DNA from: Hypoxylon rubiginosum
Lineage: Eukaryota; Ascomycota; Sordariomycetes; Xylariales; Hypoxylaceae
Direction of reading: 5' to 3'
Length of the DNA: 64,000 bases
Assembly: GCA_902806565.1 (NCBI GenBank)
Contig: CADCXA010000027.1
Span: forward strand, 1,984,001 to 2,048,000
Under the pieces are notes generated by a model. It made no database searches, was not told the DNA's origin, and saw only the letters and a list, made by a program, of their open reading frames with translations. The translations under genes and the position numbers were made by a program. Below are positions 50,478 through 61,338 of the stretch, in pieces. The number at the start of each line of letters is the position of its first letter. Position 1 is the first letter of the stretch.

Positions 50478-52005
50478 ATGTCTTGGAAGGCGTCCGAGAG
50501 GTTGATGGACACCATCCGCCATTACTCTAACTTTCCTGCTACCGGAGTTAGCTTGAGGCAGATGGTCCAATTTGGAGAGAGGCCATCAATAGGTACTGCT
50601 AATTTCCTACCATCTTGCTTGTTCTATTAGCTGACTCGAACTTGTCGCCGATCCAGGAACCCTTTTCCGCGCCTCCCAATTCCTCGCCGAAGAGCTCCCG
50701 ATCCGCCTTGCCCACCGAGTTCAGGAACTCACGAGCCTACCAGATGGACTTAGCGAAATGCCGTCGGTCAGGAAAGTTCAGGATTGGTACGCGCAGTCGT
50801 TTGAGGTACGCAAGACTGAGTCACAGATGCGATGGCCGCGACGGCCCGGCGCATGAGTCATCTGACATGTGATAATAGGAGATTATTAACCTGGGACGAC
50901 CCGAGCTGTCGAGAGACGTACGGGATCGACTGCTGAACCCGGGAAAGTTCGGCAACGGCAGAACCTCTCTGCTCTCCGAGGCCACTCCCAACCCCAGTAT
51001 TCGCGAAGGCCAGTATGCGTCGTCGCCGACGCTGGCGCAAGCTAGCATGAGCAACGGCAAGAAGGCCCAAGCATCGAGGAGATATTTCGCTATGGTGGAC
51101 GACAGCGGCGACTGGCCGCCGGAACTGCAGGCCTACAATTCGAGGTTCGCACAGGCGTTGCATAGGATCAAGAGGAGGCATGACGGTGTTGTCACAACGA
51201 TGGCTCAAGGGATTCTAGAATACAAGCGGAGACGGCAACGGATGCAGATCGACAACAACATCCAATCCTTTTTAGACCGTTTCTACATGTCTCGGATAGG
51301 CATTCGTATGCTTATCGGGCAACACATTGCCCTCACCGATCAGAGTCATCACCGAGACCCCACCTACGTCGGAATCATCTGCACGAAGACGAACGTACGG
51401 GATCTAGCACAAGAGGCCATCGAGAACGCTCGGTTTGTGTGCGAGGACCACTATGGGCTTTTTGAGGCGCCCAAGATCCAACTTGTGTGCAACCCTGACC
51501 TACACTTCATGTACGTGCCAGGCCACTTATCGCACATGCTCTTCGAGACATTGAAGAACTCGTTAAGGGCCGTTGTCGAGGCGCACGGGCAAGACAAGCA
51601 GGAATTTCCGGTGACCAAGGTAATAGTCGCAGAAGGGCGAGAAGACATTACGATCAAGATTACCGACGAGGGCGGCGGAATCCCCCGAAGTGCTATTCCA
51701 CTAGTATGGACGTACATGTACACGACTGTAGATAGGACCCCGAATTTGGACCCTGATTTCGATAAGAGCGATTTCAAGGCACCAATGGCGGGCTTTGGCT
51801 ACGGGTTACCGATTTCGAGACTATACGCTCGATATTTTGGCGGCGATCTGAAGTTGATTAGCATGGAAGGGTAAGTCACCACTATCATCCGATCTCCCTA
51901 CACTTGGCAATGAACCGACGCTGCTGACACGACAAACCTAGGTACGGCACGGATGTATACCTCCACCTGAACCGATTATCCAGCTCCTCGGAGCCGCTGC
52001 AATAG
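50478..52005 (+). CDS. Mitochondrial pyruvate dehydrogenase kinase (PDK/Pkp type)
   Basis: Protein kinase of the GHKL fold that phosphorylates and inactivates pyruvate dehydrogenase E1-alpha in the mitochondrial matrix. Four exons, 50478-50592, 50657-50805, 50879-51870 and 51942-52005, give 439 residues. The start MSWKASERLMDTIRHYSNFP matches fungal PDKs; the frame is open further upstream but runs through microsatellite DNA. The N-terminal helical domain includes LRQMVQFGERPSIGTLFRAS (joined at the first intron). ATP-site boxes are N-box FETLKNSLRA, G1 DEGGGIP and G2 GFGYGLPISR. A Ser/Gly/Asn-rich insert at about 105-155 is normal for fungal members. Branched-chain ketoacid dehydrogenase kinase is the alternative, since the families are close. 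A cleavable presequence is not obvious. Confidence 0.92.
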
Positions 52006-53246
52006 CAACCAGCAGTCATGAGGGAATGGACATCGTCCCAAGGATTGACGCTGCCGTACAAAAGAACGATGCAGAAGCGACTCAAGTACTTCCTTGAAGT
52101 TTCGGAGCGCAAGCAGGTCGGCGACGCCGAGTCCATGATCATCCAGGAGGGCGGACATTACATCGTCGACAAGGAAGCCGAGCTGTAAATTCTTCGTGGC
52201 ATTTTGATTCTCTTGCTTACACCCCATTTCTGCTTTGGGAGGAGAGTAGAAGAGACGAGACGAGACAAGACAAGGGTGTGGGAGCAGTGTAATCAAATGG
52301 CGACACGTAATGGGCAAATCAAAAGACAAACCAGGGGCTTAATCCAGGGGGCGTGACGGCTTTTTTTGTATCAACTTCATTTTATGGTGTATCTCTTTCC
52401 GCCCCTAACGACAATATTTTCTCTCAAGGTAATCTTCATAAGTCGGCGCAAAAACGGGGACGGGGGAAATGAATAACTGCAAGCATCGAGGTTTTTTTGG
52501 TATGGTGTATAAAAAAAAGAACATAGCATTGAACAAAACATCGCTTTCTTCGAAACGAGGTTTACGAAATCCCGGAACTATCAACTAGTAATATTATACC
52601 AGCTGAAAAAGAACAAGAAAAAGAAGATGAAGATGAGGAAGGAGAAGGTGATGATGAAGATGGAGAAAAAGGAGAAAAAGAAGAAAAAGAAAATATTTAT
52701 ACCAATATCTTGGTATAGCTCCTTATCTTGGTACGGATCCTACATATTCAAGGGTCCTCACTGCATTCCATAGTATACCCGTTCCATCTATTGGAACCAT
52801 AACCACCAGTTAGGGACGGTTCCAGACATCCTTATATTTCCAGTAAGGTATGTAGTAAGCATTTGGGTTTTTTTTTTTTGGTTTTTTTTTGGTGTCGTCC
52901 ACGTAATTACATGATCATCTTATGCCTCTCGAGTCCTTTCTGAGATGGGATGTTTCCCAATTTCCCCCTTTCTCGCCTCGTCTTATATATATATACATAT
53001 CGCCGTCAAAGGACTACGTAGGGAATCCCAACCACACTATGACCTGTTCGCCCCCTATTCTTTAAAGTACACCTGTATTATAATTATACTAAAATTTACT
53101 ACCGAGGTGACGAACAAGACAATGCTTGTGTCTCCAGTCTCCTCTCACGATGACCCAGTTGATAAGTTCGTCCCGACCAAGCTTGCTCTAACCTCAGCAA
53201 TAACGAACGCTAGCATTCATTTCAATCTCTCCCTTCATTCTACTCA
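52006..53246. other. 1.2-kb spacer between convergent genes
   Basis: The PDK gene (+) and S1P lyase gene (-) both end here. It contains a 90-base polypurine stretch (52604-52694) and T-runs near 52868-52890. No gene is supported. Confidence 0.5.
52604..52694. repeat. Polypurine (GAA/GAT-rich) tract
   Basis: About 90 bases almost free of pyrimidines on the + strand, apart from scattered T and one C. It could form triplex DNA. If transcribed it would be 3' UTR of the PDK gene, or antisense downstream of the lyase gene. Confidence 0.8.
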
Positions 53247-55129
53247 TTACGCCTTGTACATTAGATCCAAGAACCCGGTGGCGAGGTCGACGACGACGGC
53301 CTTGTTGGGGAGGGAGCCGGCGACGCCGTAGAGGGCGGCGGTGTCGCCCGTGGCCTTGCCCTTGGGGCCTTTGCCCTCGACGACGCGGACGCGCTCCTTC
53401 TCGCGCTCGGCCTCGATGACGGCCTCGAGGTCGGCGAGGAGGCGGTCCCAGACCTTGGTGATGGGCAGGGTGACGGCGACGTGCATGGCGGGGGGGTTCT
53501 GGAGGGCGTTGAGGTGCCAGCCGCGGGCGTTCATGCCGTCGGCGATGTCGTAGATGTCGAGGTTGCGGGCCGCGAAGGCCACCACCGAGACGAGCGGGCG
53601 TCCTATAACGTCGAGCTCAGCACTCAGCACGGGCGAGCTCGCCACGTGCTCCGCGATCTTCTTGGCGCACCCCACGATCTTGACGCACGCGTCCACGTAG
53701 CCCGCCTCGCCCACCCGCATCATGCTCGTCCAGCACCCGGCGATCAGGGCGCCCGGGCGCGATCCGGCAATGCCGGGAGAGGCGTACACGCCGCCGGACC
53801 AGTCGGGTGAGACAAAGTACTGGTACGTGCGGAGCTCCTGGGAGCGGTAGAGCACGGTGGAGTTGCCCTTGGGCGCGAAACCGTACTTGTGCGTGTCGCA
53901 GGAGATCGAAGTAACACCTTTGAGGCGGAAGTCGAAGAGCTCCGTCTCGAAGCCCGCCTTATCGAGGAATGGCACAAGGAATGATCCTAGACAGCAGTCA
54001 ACGTGAAGCGGCAGGCGGCGCTTCACGGCGAGCTTGGAGAGGGCCGAGATGTCATCCATGATGCCGTGGGGGAAGTTGGGGGCGGATCCGACTAGCATGA
54101 TGGTATTGGAGTTGATGAGTCTCGAGACTCGGTTGACGTCAACTTGGTAAGATGGCGCGGGGCACGGTACAAGGTGGACCTTGATCTTGAAGTAGTCACC
54201 GGCCTTCCGGAAGGCTGTGTGTCCTGTCTCGGGTAAGATCCTATTATTGCCAGGTTAGCAAGTCAGATATATAGAAAGCATGGTGGGCGTCTTACATCTC
54301 CGGTTCCGTAACACCACGTTCCACATATGCCTTCTGCCTCGCGCTGTAGCACGCCATCAGGATACTCTCGGTGCCTCCACTGGTGCAAACTCCGGCAGCG
54401 TTCGGCGGGGCGTGGAATAGAGACAGAACCATAGCAACAACCTCTGCCTCCATCTTCCGCACGCCGGGGAAGACGTCAGGGTGTATCGGGTTGGAAACGG
54501 TGAACTTGCCGTACGCCTCCGTCTGTAGTTTAATCAAGTCTTCTTCGCCGTGATATACGGCACCGGACACGTAGCCGTCTTCCCACCTCGTGTGGTCCAT
54601 GTTCGCCAATGTCTCGAGCTCGGTCCGCAGCGCGTCGTCCGTCCAGCCCTCTTTCGGCAAGGTCAAATATCTCGTCCCGTCGGTCGGTATCATCTTGGCC
54701 TGCACCTTGGCAAGCGACTCGTTAATCTGCTTTCGCACCTGGGTCCGGACGCCCGGGGCGCGCAGGAAGTAGCCGTACAGCACTCGTCGGGTGTCATGGT
54801 ACAGCTCGACAATGGTGCCAATGATTCCGCGGCCTTTGAGCTTCCAGAACGTCCGCCGGACTATTCGAAGGACGAAAAGGAAGAATAGTATGTTCTTGAG
54901 TCTAATCGGTAGGAAGAGAATATTAGCTTTCTAGTTACGTGACGGTGACAGTGACAATGACAGTGATAATGACGCTTCGTAAGGGTCACAGGCGGAGGTT
55001 GCGGGCTCGACGGGGAAACCCTTACATGTCAAGATTGAAGATTTGCTGGGGACTGATTGGCTGAGACCGCATCTTGACGTTATTGAAGCTCTCGCGCAAG
55101 CTGATGGGCATTCGTGAGGAGCCCGGCAT
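53247..55129 (-). CDS. DPL1: Sphingosine-1-phosphate lyase
   Basis: PLP enzyme of the endoplasmic reticulum that cleaves long-chain base phosphates to a fatty aldehyde and phosphoethanolamine, the exit step of sphingolipid metabolism. Exons 55026-55129, 54296-54901 and 53247-54240 give 567 residues, the normal size. The membrane anchor ILFFLFVLRIV follows the first intron. The PLP-binding region shows TSGGTESILMACYSARQ, LPLHVDCCLG (Asp318) and SCDTHKYGFAPKG, with Lys355 the Schiff-base lysine. The start is the first in-frame ATG, with no further ATG upstream in that frame. The C-terminal insert before the final GSLPNKAVVVDLATGFLDLM is charged. The third exon is strongly GC-rich and gives false antisense frames. 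Regulation is not visible. Confidence 0.94.
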
Positions 55130-55390
55130 GATGTAGAGGTGCTGCAATGTGTTGCAATCGAAATACCTCAATTGCAAATTGGTGTTTGGGGGAGGTATCG
55201 AGACATCCAAGGGAGCTCGGCTCGAGAAGTTGCTGACCTTGTTGGTTTTTATCCAATCCGGGAGGCCGAGATAGTTCCTCAGAGATCTACTATGTACTGT
55301 AGGAATACGAAGCTACACCAAAGGGGCGGTCCCCGCTAAAAAAGGGAACAGGTGAGAGTCGACGTAGTGCATGTATTACATAGACGTATG

Positions 55391-55423
55391 GGATGTACAG
55401 GATGTACAGGATGTACAGGATGT
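55391..55423. repeat. GGATGTACA tandem repeat, 3.7 copies
   Basis: Three perfect 9-bp units plus a partial one, about 260 bases upstream of the S1P lyase start codon. Confidence 0.9.
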
Positions 55424-56033
55424 GTAGGATATAAAAAAAATGTCTAGCCCGTGCTGGCCGTGGCCCGTCACATGTGCTGACAAGGATGTTCGGCAACATG
55501 TAAAGAGGCAAAGGAGACACCCAGACACCAGACACCAGACACCCCCGGGCTCGCCTAGGTACTCGCCTAGTCTCGCCTAGCTTCTGGTTTCGCTGGTCTG
55601 GAACTAGGCCGAGTTTCCCAGATCCGGAAAACGCCTCGGCCTGCCAAGATTCAAAGACCCAAGACCATCCCCTTCGCGAATGCGAGTTACAGTGGTAATG
55701 TGTTTGCTTATCAGATCCGAAGTCTCTCCTCTGATGACAATTGTATTTCGTATGGATGATCATTGGCTAGAGACGAGACAACAGAGAAGTAACCTTGTTA
55801 TAAAGGCTTTAGTCGTGATTGGTGTGTAGCATATCTCATCAGTCAAATTTATTCCGTAGTGAGGATTATAGTTAGGTGGGCATAATACAGCTTCAAACTC
55901 TTGAAAGTTATGAGCCCGATGTATTCCTCTTTTAACAAGTCTTGATGTCTTGCATTAGGTATGCAGTGGGTAGAAGTCGTATACCATGTATAAATCAGCA
56001 AATTCAGGTGTTTCGCGCTACAGTTATTACATG

Positions 56034-56059
56034 TATGTACCTACATATGTAGGTACATA
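56034..56059. repeat. 26-bp perfect palindrome
   Basis: The left arm TATGTACCTACAT is followed directly by its exact reverse complement, then by a further partial ACATATGTAGGTA copy. It lies about 300 bases upstream of Lsm1. Confidence 0.9.
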
Positions 56060-56361
56060 TGTAGGTAGACACAAACACTTTAAATATTTTACACTCCAAG
56101 ATATATATTACCTAAGCTGCGATAACGATACCGCGATAGACCGTGCCTTATCCACATTTGCCGACAATAAAAAAAACAACGTCACCGGAATACAAACTAC
56201 GCCGAGCTTCTAACATGCAATCGTAGCCGCACCGGAAGTCACAAACGCAACCGGCGCGAAGAAGGAAAATCATTACTCTTCTTGTTTAGCTTTTGCATTT
56301 TCTCTATGGATTGCGCTAGCTCGTCCATCTTCACATTTGACAACAGCTTCCACCCGATGAG

Positions 56362-57033
56362 ATGATGGAGAACCTATCGATACACGATCCCCCGCCTCAG
56401 CCAGGCGGCATCCCGCTTGGTAGCCCAATGCCCCCGGGCCTGGGCTCCGCAGCGCCTCCCCAGCCTCAGCAGCTACCACCGCAGATGTTCACCACAGCTG
56501 CTCAGCTGCTCGACCTAACTGATAGTAAGACGAACACCGTTGGGTATCAGGGTCAGCATTTCATTGACTGCTGAGAATAGAGAAGCTTCTAGTGTGTCTA
56601 CGAGATGGGCGGAAACTCACGGGAATCCTACGGAGCTGGGACCAATTTGGTATGTTCCTCAACCTTCATTATATCCTCTGTCTTCTCTTTATTCCTAACA
56701 TCAACTGTCACAGCAAACTTAGTTCTTCAATCAACCATCGAGCGTATATTCGCCATAACCTCCGACCCCTCAGATCCTCAACCGAAAGGCTTCTACGGCG
56801 ACCAGACCCACGGCATCTTCTTGGTCCGAGGCGAGAACGTGCTTCTTCTCGGAGAGATCGACCTCGACAAAGACGACGACCCGCCCCCTGGTTTCGAGAG
56901 GGTAGACTTTGACGTGGTGGACAAGCTCGCCAAGGAGCAGAAAGCAGCAGAGAAGGCGAAGGAGAGCGCAAAGCTGAAGAAGCTTGCCACGCTTGGCTTT
57001 GAAGGCGAGCACATGGGTGAGATCGTGCTCTAA
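56362..57033 (+). CDS. LSM1: LSm1, cytoplasmic Lsm1-7 complex subunit
   Basis: Defining subunit of the Lsm1-7 ring, which with Pat1 binds oligoadenylated mRNA 3' ends and promotes decapping in P-bodies. Exons 56362-56524, 56581-56649 and 56714-57033 give 183 residues. A Pro/Gln-rich N-terminus (1-45), common in filamentous fungi, precedes the Sm fold. Sm1 reads LLVCLRDGRKLTGILRSWDQ and continues over the intron as FANLVLQSTIERIF. Sm2 contains HGIFLVRGENVLLLGEID. The long charged C-terminal helix (KLAKEQKAAEKAKESAKLKK) is the Lsm1-specific tail. Two adjacent ATGs (56362, 56365) could start translation. This is the last conserved housekeeping gene before the degraded right end. Confidence 0.94.
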
Positions 57034-57412
57034 ATAAGACTCGTCTTCGAAAAGACCGAGCAACTCGCCATGCCGGACGAAGAGCACCGCAAAAAGGCGG
57101 TAGCCTGCGATGGATCAAGGGACAGAATATTGTGAAATGTCCCCCATTCACCAACCCAACCCGGAGGGCTCGTGGTCTCGCGGATGGGCTGGGAACCCCT
57201 AATTTCCTCCGAGTATACTTAAAACCAAAAACTTACATGATTCCTTACTGCCAGTCCCCAAACAAACTCAAGTATTTAGCTGCTTCAGAAACTTTTCAAG
57301 ATTGTGCTCCGAGGCCAATTCTACCTGAGACTTTCGGCTTACCAGTCAGTACTTGTGACCACCTCACCTGCCTCTTGTGGCCCAACTACTCATCCACGGC
57401 TATGCGGATCTC
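57034..57412. other. 379-base spacer
   Basis: 3' flank of Lsm1. An open frame on + (57132-57497) has no family resemblance and runs into the antisense candidate gene, so I leave it out. Confidence 0.4.
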
Positions 57413-58517
57413 TCAATATGTGATCAATGACCTTCTGTGTCGAGTCACGATATTAGACCCAGACGAATTGGCAAAGTCCATTAGCCCACAACGATAAACA
57501 ACGTTCATTTCAGGGGTGTCTAACCAGTCTATACTTGTGCTTAAATAAACCAATGACCTAACAAATCCACCAAAATCTCTTTTCACAGCAAGCTTGTTCC
57601 CCTTAGCATTTCTCAGGTACGCCATCACATTAGCATACCAGCCACCCCTATTGTCCTCGCTCATAACGTGATAGTACCATATATCACCTACAGCGGCAAC
57701 TAGGTGACAGATGGTGATACCTCGAACAATCGCCAAAGGCCGATCTGATCACGCTCATTTGTCGGCTTCGTGATGTCCAATTCCCTGTGTACTTCTGCAC
57801 AGTTCACAATATGGTCCTCGTATATTGTCGCTACTCAACCAGTCAGCATGTGCCACATTAAACCCACGGAAATGTAGACTCACAAAGGCTACCATCCATT
57901 CTGCTCATAGTAGCAGCGAGAGCGTCAAGTACCACACTACGGTCGCAGTGCCCCGTACGCCTATGCATCGAGACGTTCTGAGTTGCTATAAGTGCTTCGC
58001 ATTGCGCCCAAATATATAGTTCTAGGTCACCCATAACGAGCTCCGACGGTTTCCACGACACTATCTCGAATGCGTAACAACTGGAGCTGCACGAATACCC
58101 TTCCGTCCAATGTAAACGTGGCACTCGCGTGATCTCGCTTTTTTTCCAGGAGTGACCGTCGAATCCGATGTAGACAAACCTCACCTGGTCAACAACGAGG
58201 ATGCTCCATATCTGATAGATTGGTCAACTTCTATAACTCTACCCAGGGTTCTGGCATTCTGCAAGGGGGACAACATACAAACTGGCATCCGCACTGCAGA
58301 TTTTCTTTAGGGGATTCCAAGACGATATATATAGATTTTCTTTTATAGTCGATACGAGACCTTTCCGTGATGCGCAATATAGGGCCTCTAGGTTCAGACA
58401 TGTTTGGGCATCTAACTTTTGTGCAGCTGGACTCAGGCTCATATGACGTGCTTGATTCGCACAATTATCTCGCATTCTTGTGTTGATTGGAAAAGAAGAA
58501 GGCCAGAAGCATTGCAA
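57413..58517 (-). pseudogene. Unrecognised, probably decayed spliced gene
   Basis: Three coding-like blocks lie on the minus strand. Block one, about 58517-58239, includes ADASLYVVPLAECQNPG. Block two, about 58213-57884, includes VRFVYIGFDGHSW and LVMGDLELYIWAQCEALIAT. It joins across a clean 53-nt intron (57831-57883, donor GTGAGT) to block three, STIYEDHIVNCAEVHRELDI followed by DQIGLWRLFE, which meets a stop at 57700. The continuation with good coding look (DIWYYHVMSEDNRGGWYANV to the stop at 57413) is in another frame. So there is either a frameshift or an intron I cannot place. I do not recognise the family. The start is undefined. Decay is my preferred reading, given the broken neighbours. 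Confidence 0.45.
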
Positions 58518-59178
58518 ATCCTGTTACTTATATAAACATCTGCTTCTCGAATTCATGAACAATGGTGGAAGTTTGTACCGGTATTTGTCGTGGGTTACAC
58601 GTCATCAAGTGCTGAGATTTTGTCGTTGTCTATCTTCTTCGACATGCCACACTCAGATACTTAGGTAAAGCAGGTGCCGTTTGCATAAAAAGATGTGATG
58701 AATCGGTGGGAAAATATCAGCCCTTGCAGCCATCCCATGTGCTCTACTAATTTGAAGCTACCTAGTCACCCTTATGAAATATTATCTTTTTTAAAGTGCC
58801 CTATGAATAGGACCGGATGGCACATGCGATGATACTTCAGTCGCCCCTGGTTATGTCTAGGTACGTGTGTATGGAATATCAGGAGTCTCCACCGAAAAGC
58901 CGGTTAATCGCACTCCCTTCCAAGAGTTACTAGTCATCAGAGAGAGACAAAAGATTCAAGGTTATCGAGGATAGTCAAAGTTAGGGAGGAAGAGAGACAG
59001 CAGAGATAAACCCAAAGAGAAGGGTGAATAAAAGTAGATGTCATCTTATAGACTACGAGCTGGCTACTGGTGTATGGAGGAGCTGTGGTTTCTTTCTTTT
59101 CTTATTCTTCCTCCTCCCCTTTCTCTTCTTCCTTTTCCTTTTATAATATAGGTAGTTATTTGCAGCTGTTTACTTCCT
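58518..59178. other. 0.66-kb spacer
   Basis: AT-rich DNA with a pyrimidine tract near 59090-59145. No gene is supported. Confidence 0.4.
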
Positions 59179-59367
59179 TTTCATCACTTATGATACCTAG
59201 GTACCTAGGTATCCACGCTTCTTAATATAAGAGCTCCAGCATTCTGGCCTCCGACCCCTTAAATAAGAGCCTATTAATCTACGGAGAATAGCTGGGGAAC
59301 TACGGCCGCCAGGTATGATTTAAAGGGCGTATTTCTATCCCTTGGATGGCTCTTCGATTAAACGCCC
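59179..59367. repeat. Diverged dispersed repeat, copy 1
   Basis: Shares blocks in order with 62180-62430: TTCATC[A/G]CTTAT, then [C/T]ACGCTTCT, then CCGACCCCTTAAATAAGAGC (TCGACC in the other copy), then GCCGC, TATG[A/C]TTTAAA, GGCGT and TCTATCC. The two copies differ by many substitutions and an insertion of about 55 bases in copy 2. It may be a relic of a small transposable element. A 22-bp palindrome (59192-59213) lies in this copy only. Confidence 0.65.
59192..59213. repeat. 22-bp palindrome built on TACCTAGGTA
   Basis: GATACCTAGGT is followed by its exact reverse complement. TACCTAGGTA-like words recur in spacers across the window, for example near 7600 and 49460. Confidence 0.9.
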
Positions 59368-59809
59368 TACAAATAACACAACTCATATAGAGGAACTAGT
59401 CAACTGATAACACTTATCCTTCCCTAACTCCGGGGTCTTGCTTCTTTATATAGTTCACGCAGCCTCCTTGCTACTATCTCAGAATCCGTAGTCTTCCATA
59501 CACGTTCCACGGCCTTCCCCACGCGTTTCAGATCTAAATAAGGCCTCTCTTAGGTAAACAAGGTCCATGTACAACATTAATATATACCCCTCAAATCCAA
59601 TAAAGTCTATATAAATTCGCATATCTACTGTATTCTAGATTCCTCCTTGATAGCATGCAATTCTGATCATTTTCTAAGAATCTCAGAGCTAACCCTACTC
59701 CGCCGGTATGAGCTGATTTTAATCTGTCTGTGGCGTGGTTGGTACGATCTTTCACACACGCAACTTCGAATCCGGCAAGTCTCATCAGTCTCACCCTCTT
59801 ACCAATACA

Positions 59810-60724
59810 TGATGATGTCCTTCTCCTGGTACCTGGAAAACGCTTTCGATATCCTAAAAGCATGGACGCGCCGTTATCTCCCAAGGAATCGGTATCCGGC
59901 CGTGGCGGACCAGGGCCTATCCCTTCTACTCACGCAACCACTTGACATTCTACTCGAGATCGCGGAAGCGCTACAACCAGAATCTGCCCTAGCATTGTCA
60001 TTTCTGCCTTCGTCTGCATTCGTTTTTGCGTTCTTGGTCACTTCGCATTGGGTTCCTTGAACCGGGAGGGCCGACTTGTATTAAGAGCGATTACATTCTA
60101 CTTATTTCTACCAGATTCTATCATGCTAAGCTCGTCATGAATGAGCACTTATTTGGACCTGGATGAGGACTGAGCTTAGGTCAAATGAGGGTTAATTACC
60201 TCCCCTTCATGGGCGGCTGGGTGGTTGACTCGGCGGCAAAGATAATCATGGACCAGCTGTTTATTTCCATAGAACACAAGCTGGTTCTTCGTGGAACTCC
60301 TACAAACAATCGCGCAATGCTAGACAGGACCCACAGACATAACATTTGCCATCACATATTGACGTGTAATGGCCGCGGGATATCACCACAAACTCTTATA
60401 ATCCCGAAAAGGATACCACAATTAGAACCGAGAGCAGACGCTATTGAAGAGTGCCACAATGCGCTGGTATATTGCCCTGTATGTCTTACGGACCTTATAA
60501 TTACCGTGGAGAGGCACCTAAGTGGTCATGACGTGGAGGAGTGGAAGATTACGATCGTCTCGTATCATCAGTTGGGGGACTGTAGAACACCATGGAACTG
60601 GAAATGGCAAACTTTTGCCACAAAGCGGCCGGAATTTTCTATTTTCCGAGAGAATTATCTGCATTCACTACATAGACCAGGATCGGTAAAAGGGCGGTGG
60701 GATATGTCACCCGATACGAAATAA
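59810..60724 (+). pseudogene. Broken F-box-family gene
   Basis: The first frame carries an F-box-like segment, LLTQPLDILLEIAEALQPES followed by ALAL, then runs out of homology and stops at 60060. The recognisable C-terminal part is the open frame 60185-60724. It has SAAKIIMDQLF, NICHHILTCNG, CHNALVYCPVCLTD and WKITIVSYHQLGDCRTPWNW. These match a large ascomycete family of F-box proteins with a CxxCLTD...YHQLGxCRSPxDWKW tail. The intervening region, where about 100 residues would be expected, is only about 125 bases long and changes frame. I read this as a truncated, frame-broken copy. A correctly spliced short variant is possible but would need introns I do not see. Confidence 0.6.
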
Positions 60725-61338
60725 TACTACTCGATGTGACGGGTTTCTTCTTTCAGATGCCATGCCATGCGTGTTTCCAACATATGACAATGTTCTTGCC
60801 TCCCTCAGCTGGCCTCCCTAACATAAGATGCCCATATTCATAAACCCCTAGGCACTTCGTACAAACAGAAAGAGAATATTCCGTGATACATTTTATAAAT
60901 ATCCAATCTGATATGTATAGAGGTGCTAACAGAGCTTGCGCTACTAGGGAGCTATACGGCTGGTTCACTTCCCGTGGATGCCTTCGATATTCGTTATGCT
61001 AGATACGGCACGGAAACGGTCAAAGCATCATCACATGTAATACCAGATCTGTAGAACAAACTACCTACCTAGTGGATATGTATCCCAAGTTTCTTCAAAC
61101 TAGCTCCTAAACACTAACGGATAATATCGGGCGTGACTCAAGTGGTGACAGTGAAAAAGCGTCAAAATACAAGCGCTGGCTGCTGCTTACCCATTCGCTC
61201 TTTCTGGGCTCTCAGATCAAGTCTACCTAATATATCTAGGGTCCTGGGACGTATTTCACATCATTTTCCTACCGTTACACTACTAACCTCCGGCATACCA
61301 GTATTAGCGCAGTGCTACAGAGAAAGGAACCAAGCAAA
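60725..61338. other. 0.6-kb spacer
   Basis: AT-rich and without a supported gene. Its end is the upstream region of the small gene at 61339. Confidence 0.4.

Larger units (their letters stand above)
55130..56361. promoter_or_regulatory. 1.2-kb divergent spacer between S1P lyase and Lsm1 genes
   Basis: This holds the promoters of both flanking genes. It contains a 9-bp tandem repeat (55391-55423) and a 26-bp perfect palindrome (56034-56059). No gene is supported. Confidence 0.5.

Noticed and set aside
53481..53810. + strand open frame in the S1P lyase region
   Set aside because: Shadow of the GC-rich third lyase exon.
55130..55210. Upstream extension of the S1P lyase first exon
   Set aside because: Open in frame but without an ATG; the extension starts only at TTG.
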